NCBI GenBank assembly: GCA_002110485.1
Contig: MOWL01000047.1
Coordinates: 248,001 to 312,000 of the forward strand
Direction of reading: 5' to 3'
From: Emergomyces orientalis
Lineage: Eukaryota > Ascomycota > Eurotiomycetes > Onygenales > Ajellomycetaceae
DNA: 64,000 nt
Made by a program: the position numbers and the translations under genes. The notes under the pieces were generated by a model. That model saw nothing but the letters and a program-made list of their open reading frames with translations, had not been told where the DNA came from and made no database searches. Positions 11,860 through 23,500 of this stretch are shown piece by piece. Every line of letters begins with the position of its first letter. The stretch's first letter is position 1.

Positions 11860-12712
11860 AGGAAGTCATGTTTTTTCCGTCGAGTACTTCAGTTGTTGTA
11901 GCCTGTCCCAATACATATCTTGCTCCCCTTTTTTCTTCTTGTTGTGGATGGCTTGGAGTTCTGGTCAGATAGGATTCTCGCTTCTATGGTGTGGTCGATG
12001 GTTTCTTTTCTCATCTTCTATGATTTTTTTTATTCTTTGCTGTTGATCGCCTCTCTATTTGCCCTGTTTGTAGTCGAGGTACCCTTCGTCGCTTGAGCAC
12101 TATGTGGGGAAATGGGTCTTTCCCAATTGATTGTTATTATGCCTTCTATGCCCTGTGGAGCACGTTTTATCTTTCGTTAAGTGTGCCTTAACCCATTTAC
12201 GCCCCCTTTTTCACCCCCCCCTTATTTGTTCCATGTAATTTATTTCTCGATAATACCTGAAATGATCTGATCCATAATTCACCCTTTTCTCTTTTCATGT
12301 CATTTCCATGGGATTACCAAGCCAGATGCGAGAGAATCATATCCAAATGATCAAAAGGCGATACTTTCGTATTTCGAAGCATTTTTAACCATCAGAGGCT
12401 CATTATCGAGCTGCATTATTGTAGGCATGCTAACCCGGAGGATATTAGGAACTGGTAACTTTGTAGGATAACTTAAAAAGTTGACATTGCCAAATAAGAT
12501 CGAGGCTAAAGATAGGCAGAAACCGCGCAATTTGGGCCCAAACACGGGCAGCGCGAAATAAACGCAATGGCAGCCGGGAAGCAATTCCAAGAGATCTAAA
12601 TGCCGAAGAAGCAAACCTGAAGTCCGTCTAAACCTAACAGGATTTTCCGAGTCCCAAAACGTATCTTCGTAACGCTCTACATAAAGACATTAATTCTATC
12701 GACCCAACCTCC
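11860..12712. other. Convergent intergenic region
   Basis: About 850 bp of T-rich sequence between the SMC3 stop and the stop of the DUF3605 gene on the other strand. A short C-run lies near 12205-12225. No gene, RNA or repeat of note was recognised; presumed 3' UTRs. Confidence 0.55.
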
Positions 12713-13457
12713 TTAGCTTCTCGCATGCTCCCCAGTCCACTCGACGATAATCTCATCAGGGACATCCCGGACCAAAACATGAACATGCTCGACTGCCCTT
12801 ACGCTCTGCAGAGCCGTCCAATTCTTGAACCACATAACCCTATCTTTTGCATCTGGAAAAAGGCCCTCGAGCCTAGCAACAAACGTTTGGGTAACGAAAT
12901 CGTTAATGAGGGTGCGTGATTCGTCGGTCACATCCCCGTTGTCCTCCTTGACAGGTATACTATTTTTGAGCCATATCACTAGATGTGTGATATCTGGAGT
13001 GATTCCGTAGGGCCAATCATTCCGTATGATCTTGTAATCATTGGGATCTGCGAAGGGGATCGGATTGCGGCACTGGGAAGCGGGAGTAGTGGAGCTATCA
13101 AGTTGCCATCGCAGCCGCTCTTTGCAGATGTAATTTGTTATCGATCCGTACTGTGACTTGATGTCTGTTGTCCACGCGATGTAACGCACCAGGTCACTGG
13201 GTTTGCGTCTGAATACTTCGAGGTTATTGGCGGCTACTATGAGTTAGTGATAAGGCTTTCCTTGGTCGTTTTCTTTATCTTGAAGCTCTCTCTAATGGTT
13301 GTTGAGGTGGCGGCTACAAACCTATGATGCTCCTGAGATCCGCCCAATCGTGATAGACGAACTCATCATCCGTTTGTGAAAGGACCTGACGGTCAATATC
13401 CGTGAGATTGAAAGGCGCAGATGTCGGATTAACGGGCTGCGGAGGTGGTTCTCCCAT
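12713..13457 (-). CDS. DUF3605 / N-acetylglucosamine-induced protein 1-like
   Basis: Two exons (13457-13322, then 13233-12713; 88-nt intron, donor GTTTGT, acceptor TAG) give 218 residues. The order of motifs matches the fungal DUF3605 family, whose Candida member is the GlcNAc-induced Gig1: DDEFVYHDWADLR, LVRYIAWTTDIKSQYGSI, the hallmark NPIPFADPNDYKIIRNDWPYGI, HLVIWLKNSI, and near the end VMWFKNWTALQSVRAVEHVHVLVRDV. Biochemical function of the family is not established; a link to amino-sugar response is family knowledge only. Length is normal and no lesion is seen. The intron keeps the frame (G joined to CC gives Ala), which supports the model. Confidence 0.85.
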
Positions 13458-15165
13458 TTTTGCCAACTGTGTTAGAGAGCAATGCAGACTTTCGCCCAGG
13501 AATGGATGAGGAACTTTGGGAAGTGGCCCAGAAGGATCGATATTAGTCAGCGATATAGGATTTGGCTTTGGTGCGTGTTCCGATGCGTTCTAGGTCGTCT
13601 GGTTAGGGTTAGGCGGCTCCATTATACCTTAACCTTAATTTCCCACGATGATCTTAGCTCCCGTACTACTTCAGTACCTAAATTACTATCAAGGTGACTA
13701 TTTATGTGTGGATTATTCAAGCCCTTACTACCACTAAAAATAATATGTATGAAAATTTACTGAAGATAGTAATGACACCTGTCCTTCGCAGGCAAACATG
13801 CTAAAGAAGTAGCGCTGTTCACAAATACTTAACTCCCTTCAAAACATGAATATTTGATGGCAGGTGGCTGATGTGGATGAACGATTTTACTCGCTCCCTA
13901 TTTACTCGATTTTATCTCAGCGAATTTCCCAACCATAGTCTACTATTTGAGCCGGAAATTTTTTGCGTTCTGCGCCCCGTTGCGAAATCAGTTCTCTTAG
14001 GTAGGTTAATCATCTAGGAGCACGGTTTGTGAAGGCCATTTCCCCTCTACATTCTGGCAAAACTATGCAAAACTAACTAGGCCATCCCACTTCCACCCGA
14101 ACTCTCGAGGATCGAAACTCAACGAATAATGATACCTGAACCAAAATGATAGGAAATAGCTAACAAGAACAAGATAGACGCCTTGCTTCCTCGGAACTTT
14201 GGACAGCCCGGAGCAAGCCCTAGATTTCTGGCAAGAACCTCAAAACTACTAACCAACACATCTAGGTTCGTCCCAGCCCTAGTAAATTTAATAGACACGC
14301 CCTATGTCTAACTCATAATTATTCAAATTCCCTAGAAGATCCGACGTTTGAGATGTTTGAATAGTGATAGATACAAATGTTTCATTTCATTCTCACAGAG
14401 ACGTCTTGATATTCGATCAGTGTCTAGCGCCAATATATCAACTCGACAAAGGATCAGGGCCTAGCAACCTTTGTCCTAACAATATGAGAGTGCAAATTCA
14501 ACCTAGGTGTTGGTATACTAGTAGTCATAATATTGCAAGGAAACTTGCAATCATGAACAACAAATGAAATTTCTTCAAGGACATGGTTCATGCTGGAAGT
14601 GTGTCTAAGAACCAAAATTAATGAGTAAACCAGGTAATAATGAGGTAGACGTAACCACAAAAGACAAAAAATCATAAGCAGATGAAACTACAGTTTGCAC
14701 GCATTGTTCAGTTCTCATTTGGTAAGAACCTGCCCTTCATCTGAATGATATAGCTTTGAAAAAGGCTCTAGGATAACTTGGACGAAATAATGTGATATAA
14801 GAAGTCTCAGCATATAAGCAGCAAAATGTAATTTTATGAATGTAATTTTATGAACGACATTGGAGAGAAGAACATGCTGAAGCAGCAATACTTCCCAGGG
14901 TTGAGTTCGATGGGCGGAAATGCCGCTAGACCCTACTGCCCAACAAATTAGGCGCACGACCTCCACACCTAACGCCACATTTCCCATCACGTTTCCATGT
15001 CTGATGTCTGAGGAATATTTTTCCTTCTTGGGTTTGTTGAGCCGAAAACCACCGATCAAGATTCCTCCCCATAAAACCACAACCCCCCCCACCTCCAGCC
15101 CCGTTTCGCTCTGTTTGCAAGACACCTTCTATTATCTCCGCCTTGGTCCCCGAGAGTGTTCAGCC
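13458..15165. other. Divergent intergenic region with AT-rich core
   Basis: About 1.7 kb between the divergent DUF3605 and CBR1 genes. The part at about 13,740-14,700 is AT-rich with scattered stops in all frames. Nothing conserved was recognised. Both promoters presumably lie at the two ends. Confidence 0.5.
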
Positions 15166-16369
15166 ATGAGGTGAGATCTCAATCCCTATTCAATTCTTTC
15201 ATCTTGTCGCTAAGGAAACTGACTCAAATTTCTCCGGTTTCTGCGAGTAGTTCTTGGACTTCGAGCGAAGCAATCAACGGGATGTATATACCATCCGCTC
15301 TCCTGATTGTTGGCACTGCCATTGTGAAGAAGGAATGGCTTCCCTATGCCGCAGCTCTCGCCGCGATTTTGTCGGGGTGGAAGGTGTTTAGCAACAGTGA
15401 GATTATTATGCCCTTGCCCCTTTCTCGATCGTTAGAACTCCGGTTTATCTGAGGCATCGGAGCAATTTGCGGAGTCTGACAGTCATCGTTTTCTTTCTAC
15501 TTACTACAGGACAACGGAAGGTTCTCAATCCCTCCGAATTCCAAAACTTCGAATTAAAAGAGAAGACCATTGTTTCTCACAATGTTGCTATCTACCGTTT
15601 CGCACTCCCGCGCCCCACTGATATCCTCGGGTTACCCATTGGTCAACATATTTCTCTCGCTGCGACGATTGAGGGCCAGACGAAGGAAATCATGCGATCC
15701 TACACCCCCATCTCTTCGGACCAGGAAGCAGGCTATTTCGACCTCCTTGTCAAAGCATACCCTCAAGGAAACATCTCGAAGCATCTTGCTGGCTTGCGCA
15801 TTGGGCAAACCATGAAGGTTCGGGGCCCGAAGGGAGCTATGGTTTACACCCCTAACATGGTTAAGAAGATTGGTATGATCGCTGGCGGTACTGGCATTAC
15901 TCCAATGCTCCAGATCATCAAGGCTATTATCCGCGGGCGACCACGGAACGGAGGCAACGATACCACCCAGGTTGACCTTATCTTTGCCAACGTCAACCCA
16001 GATGATATCCTCTTGAGGGAAGAATTGGACCAGTTGGCCAAAGAGGATGATGGGTTCCGAATCTACTACGTTTTGAATAACCCGCCAGAGGGTTGGGAAG
16101 GCGGCGTTGGCTTTGTTACTCCGGATATGATCAAGGTAAGTTTTGATCTGTTGGTTCTCCGCGTTTGATTTATTGGGACATTTTCTAAGCCATTTTCCTT
16201 CGTCTTTTTTCTTTTCTAGGCCAAACTCCCCGCTCCCGCAGCCGATACGAAGGTCTTGATTTGCGGACCACCGCCCATGGTCAGCGCAATGAAGAAAGCC
16301 ACTGAATCCCTGGGATTCAAGAAGGCCGGCCTTGTCAGTAAGCTGGATGACCAGGTCTTTTGCTTCTAG
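15166..16369 (+). CDS. CBR1: NADH-cytochrome b5 reductase 1
   Basis: FAD enzyme that passes electrons from NADH to cytochrome b5 (and to Dph3 for diphthamide synthesis in yeast), anchored in the ER or outer mitochondrial membrane. Exons 15166-15170, 15248-15396, 15510-16135 and 16220-16369 give 309 residues, the normal Cbr1 length. Seen: an N-terminal hydrophobic anchor at about 15-46 (MYIPSALLIVGTAIV), FAD motif RSYTPIS (114-120), a GNISKHL flavin-binding segment, NAD motif GGTGITPM (176-183) and CGPPPMV (275-281), and the family-typical end SKLDDQVFCF. The first coding exon is only ATGAG, spliced through GTGAGA to a GAG acceptor, giving MSSSWTSSEAINGMY. An unspliced reading of exon 2 would have no ATG before the anchor's own MYIPS, so the tiny exon is the best model. 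Confidence 0.92.
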
Positions 16370-16961
16370 TGGTTAGGGGCACCGTATGGAATTTGATACC
16401 CGCTGGCAGAATGATTGAGTTCTTTGGTGACTGCCAGGAATTGCATCGTGTTCTCACAATTTTTTCCTCTACAATTTGAATGTATGACATTTGTTCTATT
16501 TCGGGAACTGGGAATAGAATGGGAAGTTTTGATCATAGAGATGGAGTTGTGTATTGTGTTCGGGTTGTATCTCAACGCAAAAGTAACATATGAAACAATA
16601 GATACTAGGGCTATGAATAGTCAATTATAATACGCTCGTGATACCAGTGTTTTTTTTTTAGCTTTTACGAGATATATTTATTCAATCTTGTAAAATGCGG
16701 ACCGCAAGCTGCATTTACGCACGCAGCTCATCAGTTCGCTCCTTTGGTGCTTGATCTGATAAGATCTTTCATTCAGCAAAATATATTTCTGCCGCCCTGA
16801 GTCACACACCGCCTTGTCCCTGCGAAAATGAATCATTCAAAAAAAAAAAAAAAAACTTTGGATCACCATATTCAAAACAAAAAAATTGTTTTTAGAAAAA
16901 CACAAAAAACAAGGTTCGGGAATTTCCCCTCCACATATAAATTCCAAGAACAGTAGCGTAT
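16370..16961. other. Intergenic region CBR1/ArgRS
   Basis: About 590 bp holding the CBR1 3' region and the ArgRS promoter. Poly-T near 16651 and poly-A near 16840-16855. No gene recognised. Confidence 0.5.
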
Positions 16962-19447
16962 ATGCGCCAACCAATTCTCAACGGCGCATTGTTCATTCCG
17001 AAATCTATATTTCAGACATATTCTGCCCCAGTGTTCAACAAGGCAGGTCGGTTGCTAACCCTCCAATTGAACTGCCAGGGTTACTCCAACCCACCCCTCC
17101 TTATTAAACGCCGTGCTCTGTCTTTTTGCACACCCCGCAACACTCCCTTTCCACCGCAAAATCAGCATCAACAACCCCGCGCAGCCATGGCGACAGATTC
17201 CGTGCCCACCGTGGCCGGGCTTTCGATTCACTCCACCACGAGCGAGGTCTCAAAGTATCCAAATTGCTACCCCGCTGTCAACCCCATCGATACATACCGC
17301 GCACATATTGCGGAGCTCGTAGGAGAGGCGCTCGGGATTGATTCCCAGTCTGTTTACCCCAAAATACAATGGACGAACTCTCTCGATAAGGGAGATTTGG
17401 TTCTCGCGGTATGGTTTACACATACATCTTAGTCAAATGATCATCTTGGTTTCGATCCATCAAAAGCTAATGTAGTTTTATTTTTGATACCCTTCCAACT
17501 TTAGGTCCCCGCTCTACAAATCAAAGGCAAGAAACCACCCGAAGTTACCGCGCAGATTCTTGAAAACCTGCCTCCGTCCGACCTCATCGGCACCCCTGTT
17601 GTCTCAGGCGCACATATGCAATTTTACTTCAAGCCAGAACCCCTTACCAAGACTGTTATCAGCTCCATCCTCGAGAATAGAGCGACATATGGCACCAATG
17701 CGAATGTTGGTCTTCGAGACCCCGCTGACCCGTCAAAGGGCAAGAAGAAAATTATTGTCGAGTTTTCGTCTCCCAATATCGCGAAGCCGTTCCATGCTGG
17801 TCATCTGCGAAGTACGATTATCGGAGGCTTCTTGGCTAATTTGTACACGGTCATGGGATGGGACGTGGTAAAGATGAACTACCTTGGTGATTGGGGGAAA
17901 CAATATGGCCTCCTAGCGAACGGTTATGAAAGGTACGGAAATGAGGAGGAGCTTGTTAAGGATCCCATTAACCACCTCTTCGACGTCTATGTTAAGATCA
18001 ACAAGGATGTGGCTGAGCAGGAAGGCCCCATTAAGGAGCTCAGAGAACAGATTAAAGCTAAGAAAGAAAAGAATGAAGATACGACGGAATTGGAAACAGA
18101 CCTGCAAGCCAAGGTCGATGTTAGCTATGATGAAAAGGCTCGTCGATACTTCAAAAGCATGGAGGACGGCGACGAAGGGGCGCTCACCCTTTGGAGACGA
18201 TTCCGTGACTTGAGTATCGAAAAGTACAAGGAAACCTATGCCCGGCTTAATATCGACTTCGATCGCTACTCGGGTGAATCTCAAGTCAAGCCAGAAAGCC
18301 TTGCCAAGGCATACGAGGTCATGGCCAAGACTGGAGTTTCAGAGAACTCTGAAGGCGCTGTTATTGTCGATTTCGCTAAGCATGGGGCCAAAAAACTGGG
18401 GAAGGCCATCGTGGTCCGAAAGGATGGTACTCCTCTTTATTTGACTCGGGATATTGCAGCCATTGTAGAGCGAGATGACGAATATCACTTTGACAGAATG
18501 ATCTACGTCGTTGCTGCGCAGCAAGATCTCCATCTTGCCCAACTATTCAAGGTTACGGAGCTTGTGGGTCGGAAGGATCTAGCAGACCGATGCCAACATG
18601 TCAACTTTGGCATGGTTCGGGGAATGAGCACTCGTAAGGGTACTGTCAAGTTCCTCAACGATATCCTCAAAGACGTTGGCGAGAAGATGCACGAGGTGAT
18701 GAGGAAGAACACCGCCAAGTATGAACAGGTGGCGAACCCCGAACAGACAGCTGATATTTTGGGTATCACTTCCGTGATGGTCCAGGATATGAGTGGTAAA
18801 CGGTATGTCGAAAAAATCCCTCTCTCAAGCCTGTTGCTCAAGAATCCCCTGATATTCCATTAAATTTCACTCCTTAGACAAGTTTAACACATGATACACA
18901 GAATCAACGGCTACGAATTTAACCTGGATGACATGACATCCTTTGAAGGCGACACGGGCCCCTATCTCCAATATGCCCACGCGCGCCTCTGCTCCATGAC
19001 CCGCAAGGCCGAAATCGACCAGTCCGAGCTCAGCTCCGCCGACCTGAGCCTCCTCACCGAGCCCCATGCCATTGACCTGATCCGGTTACTCGCCTCCTGG
19101 CCCGACGTGGTGTTCAACACGACCAAGACGCTCGAGCCAACTACTATCCTCACATATCTTTTCAGAATGACGCACGTGCTCAGCTCCGGCTATGATGTGC
19201 TGAAGGTCGTTGGAAGCGAGCCTGAGTTGAAGAAGGCGCGTATGGCGATGTATGATTGTGCGAGACAGGTATTGCATAACGGGATGCGGTTGTTAGGGTT
19301 GAATCCAGTCGAGCGGTAAGCTTTACCCATCCCCATCCCTTCTCCTTTTCGGACCTGTATTATTTTGTTGCTTTCTTTGTTTGCCCCTCCGTAGCCAATA
19401 CCAGCATGATAGTTTTTTTGCTAACCTGGTATTCTTCCAGAATGTGA
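16962..19447 (+). CDS. Arginyl-tRNA synthetase, probable mitochondrial/cytosolic dual start
   Basis: Class I synthetase charging tRNA-Arg. Exons 16962-17408, 17505-18802, 18902-19315 and 19441-19447. From the inner ATG at 17187 (context GCAGCCATGG) the protein is 646 residues, the usual cytosolic length. From 16962 it has 75 extra residues with many Arg/Lys and no Asp or Glu, as in mitochondrial presequences. Seen (inner numbering): eukaryotic N-terminal domain, HIGH variant HAGH (171-174) in FSSPNIAKPFHAGHLRST, LGDWGKQYGLL, MSTR (448-451) at the KMSKS position in FGMVRGMSTRKG, and the DALR anticodon domain (FEGDTGPYLQYAHAR to the end). The last exon supplies only the end of Arg, Met and TGA, giving the conserved finish LNPVERM. 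The intron before it has a TGCTAACC branch site. Stopping at the in-frame TAA in that intron would lose only the final Met. Confidence 0.92.
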
Positions 19448-19788
19448 TCGGCTCTGTTTCTCCCGCCCTTTTATACTCAATCTCGTTTCCTTCACTCTTG
19501 CATTCTCTCTGGATCACTATTTCATGTTCACTGGTCTTTCGATAATAAAGAAGAAAACAGGGGGAGAGGTGCGAACAAACGGCATTTCTCCTTTTTCACG
19601 ATGCTACTGTGTTTGACCCCGTTATCTGTCTAATTCTACTTTTGTATTCTCCCTTCGAGAGTTATAATATACCTCGGCGCAGCTAGAACTAGCAGAATCT
19701 AGATGATGATGAAAATATATATATTCCCCATCACAATAAAAATCAACAAGCAAAATGGTCAAAAGAAAATTCTAAAAATTCTAACATA

Positions 19789-19806
19789 ATATATATATAT
19801 ATATAT
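19789..19806. repeat. (AT)n microsatellite
   Basis: Nine perfect AT dinucleotides followed by ATGTACATGTATATG-type imperfect copies to about 19835, in the ArgRS 3' flank. Confidence 0.9.
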
Positions 19807-20182
19807 GTACATGTATATGTAGTATATGTATACATATTGGGAGGACTCCGCCTTTCTCACACGAGCCTGGAAGCTACTATGTAAATCAGGAGCTCTACAA
19901 AACGGACACCAGATGTCACGGAGGGCATTTACCATCACTAGGCCAAGCTTGCAGCTGCGTCGTGTATCTTCCTGTATACAGAAGCTGTTGATCTGCTCCT
20001 GCTTCCTGAGATGAAAGAAATAGGTTGATAGATTTAAGATGGGTGGAGAAGGGGAATGAACAGAAAGCAACCTAAAATATTATATGGTTATTAAACAATG
20101 TATGGATAGATAGAGATTGAGATAAATCGCATTAAGATGTCCGTATAAAATCACTTATCACGGAGTACATAATACCTACCTC

Positions 20183-20202
20183 AGCTACCTAACTAGGTAG
20201 CT
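20183..20202. repeat. Perfect inverted repeat with 9-bp arms
   Basis: AGCTACCTA, two-base spacer AC, then TAGGTAGCT. Similar TACCTAGGTA-like pieces occur at about 55,904-55,957. Could be a binding site or hairpin; function unknown. Confidence 0.7.
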
Positions 20203-20508
20203 ATCTAACCAAACGAGTAAATTTTTGAAAATCCGACCAGTCCATATAGCTATACATCCATCCAATCCAACCTTCTGCCAACCCCAGTCCCCGCTCAAAT
20301 GAAACAAAGCACACAACTCGCCATCTAGCCGCCTACCCACCCATTCCGCTCCTTGACCAGAATCATTCAAAGAGCGCCATATGCCATGAAACGGGGATAT
20401 GTTGTAAACGTGACCAAGCTAAGTTGAAAAAAATTTAAAAAATAAAAATCCTTGGTGGGGTTTAGCTCGGGGCTGACTGGCTGGCTGATGGGGCCTTGCA
20501 ACAACCTA

Positions 20509-20527
20509 CCCCCCCCCCCCCCCCCCC
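20509..20527. repeat. Poly-C tract (19 C)
   Basis: An uninterrupted run of 19 cytosines followed by TTTCCCTCCCCCC. Unusually long for a GC homopolymer and prone to length error in sequencing. Confidence 0.9.
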
Positions 20528-23500
20528 TTTCCCTCCCCCCTGCTCTCTCTATCCGCCCGCCCGCTTGCATGCATATATTTTACCCTCGTTTTTGCTTGAT
20601 AATGGTTGCCTATGCGTAGGCGTATGCCATATGCACAACCAAGCCACACCCCCCCATACAGTATGGATGTATGAACGTATGTACAGTACCTGCTTAGATA
20701 CCTGGATACTTATCGAGGTAAGTATGTATGGACGGACAGACAAATGCCGTTAAGTGTGGGGGAAGAAAGTAAAAAGAAAACTTATGATAGGTGGCGGAGA
20801 AAGCTCCGAATATGCAGATAGTAGGGGGAAAATACTATTAAGGGGAGAGATTTGCATATGACAGCTATAGTGGGGTTTTAAGTTGATACTGTCATATGGG
20901 GGCGGGGGTGTTGGCGGGCAGCAGACCAACTCTGTAAACACCGGAATAGAAGATTGCAAGAGAGAACTTTAGGGATAAAGAAAGGAGCAGGCGGGGGAAT
21001 ATATCCGTCCATCAATGATGAAAGGTCACATGTTGATAGCCACCTCCCTGCAAAGATAGTGTAGATAAGGGGGTCCATAAGGGAATGGAATGGGAGTTGC
21101 GAATAATAAATCAATAAAGGTGTTAACTACTAGTAATAGTTAGTTAGTACTTGTTGTTTATTCTTGTTTTATGCACCTCTCGGAGACCCACAGAGGGGCT
21201 TAAGGTGCCAACAAGGTACTATGGAAGGAAATGAGAAAAGGAAAGGAAACCTTTGAAGCAAAAGATAAAATAACATAAAAATAGGCAGGATGACGAGGGC
21301 CAGAAGGGGGGGGGGCAAAAAAAAAAGGTCAGGTCACAACATGCCATATCTGAGATCATCGTGCCATTCAGATGAAGGCAGCAGAAGGCAAAAAGTTGGA
21401 GAATTAATTTTTGCACCAAAATCGAGCGGGCGCAGGGGCAGGCCAAAGAAAAGAGAGAGGAATTATGTATGTATGGATGTATGTATGAGCAAGCAAAGCT
21501 GAGGCCAATTGCTTTTAATTTAGATCGCGACTGATAACCGCACATTTTTAAGTGTTTTCATTTTTTGAAATTTTTTTTTTAAAAAAAACAATAAAAGAAG
21601 AAATTTTCGCCATTCAGCTTGATATGTCAGAGGCATCCATCCGCCCGGCCTGATGTTATTCCTTTCGTCTCTCGGGGTTATATATAGCTCTCTGCAACGC
21701 ACACATAGCATAGAAAGAATCAAGCCAATATTACACTCCAACATGATAATGGTTTAATTCAAATGGCAAAATATGAGATTTAAAAAGAGGCGTTGGGGAC
21801 GGATGGGGATTGAGAGGGAGGGAGAAGGGCAGAAAGGATGGAGGGGCAGGAAAAATCACCGATTCGAGCTGCATTAAAAAAAAATCTTTTCTTTTCGTTT
21901 CACTTCCTTGCTCAAGGATTAACTTATGTAGCTCGGTAGAATTTAGTTCTTTTATCTCTATGATGCAACGCGCATCCACAGCCCTAACCAGCTTCAACTA
22001 GTTTGTCCCCTAGTCTGGTTTGTTTCGTTAGTTTTCTTTCCCTTGCTAAATTCGCCTGGGCTGTTGAGCTATTGCTGGGGGCTGGCCGTTGGTGGAGGTG
22101 GTTGAAAGAGGGGGGCACAACCGCCGTCTGACGGGAAGGATGGGGATGGAGGGGTAAAATGGGTCGTTGGTTCGGGATGATGTAAGTATGGAAATGCATG
22201 CGGGATGAGCAGAGTTAAAAACCAAAGAGGAAAAAAAAAAAAAAAAGCCCTGGGAGAGTTATGGATGAGGAAATTGGAGACAAGCATGGGAAAATTCGGG
22301 TTCATCTTGGGAATCGGGGGAAGCATCCAACCATGGACAAATTATGGGGAAAAGGCATTGAGACTGTTTCTGGTGCTGTATGGAATGACAGAGAAGAGAC
22401 GGGGATGATGGTAAACCAAGTTTTTTATGGCCTGTGACATGTTCTATTGTTGAAGATTACTGAGGCGCTCCTTGGGCGATATTGAAAAAGGGGGTAAAAA
22501 AGGACGAAATATATCAGATGTAAGAAAGCGGAGCTTGACGGAGACTGTGGGACAGAATACGGGAAATATTGCTCAGAATTGTAACCAAGAAAAAGTTTTT
22601 AAAACCTGATGTTTTTTATTGATTTAACTCCTATATTTGCCTGAACATGAGATATAGTTACTAGTACTATAGATGGCTGAAATCCCGATGTGAGCTGTTC
22701 ACACATTCTGTCATCCACTTTAGAAAAGGAGAAGAAAAGTGGAAGTAGTAAATTGAATAAAATATAGTTAATGTAAAATGAACTAATACCACTCACCTAT
22801 ACCCTATGACTCGGACGCCTGCCACTTCCCCTTCCCCTCCCCTGGCCCTCCGGACCACCAAAGAGCACAGCAACACTCCCCTCCGCCAAGCAGATATCTC
22901 GATGGGGTGGGATGGGATGGATGCAGCAACAACACGACACTGCCGATATCGATAGGCTGCTGCCCCAGCTATATTAGCCCCGGCCCAGGCAATTCCAACC
23001 CATTCCAGTCCTTACCGTCGTATCACCCGTTCAGGCCCTTGGTTCGATCTGGCGAATTGGGGATGAGAATGGGATTTTGGGGGGGAGGGAGAGTGGAGGG
23101 ATTGGATTGGGGAGGGAGGGTGTGGTGGGTGTGGCATGTCTAGAAAATCGCATCTCATTATACGGATTGTGGTTGGGCTTTGATAGAAAAAGGATTCAGG
23201 ATCAGTTTTGGCTGCCCAATGGTGGGCCGTGGCTTGAATACCTTTCTTTCCCTCCCAACCAGCCGGAGACCATTTTGTGGGTTCCCGTTTTCTTTGTTTT
23301 TTTTATTTTTATTTTCACCCATTTCTCTTTTGATTGAAAACTTTTTGTTAAAACCACCTTCGTCGTTGCGGCCCAATGACGGGTCTGATCGCCCATCCCT
23401 GCCGGTTACTGGGGTGGTGTCAGCAGGGATGATAATTCAGAGGCGGAGGAAACAAGAACGAGATGGAGACGAGAGAAGAGTCTCTTTTGCGCTTCGGGAG

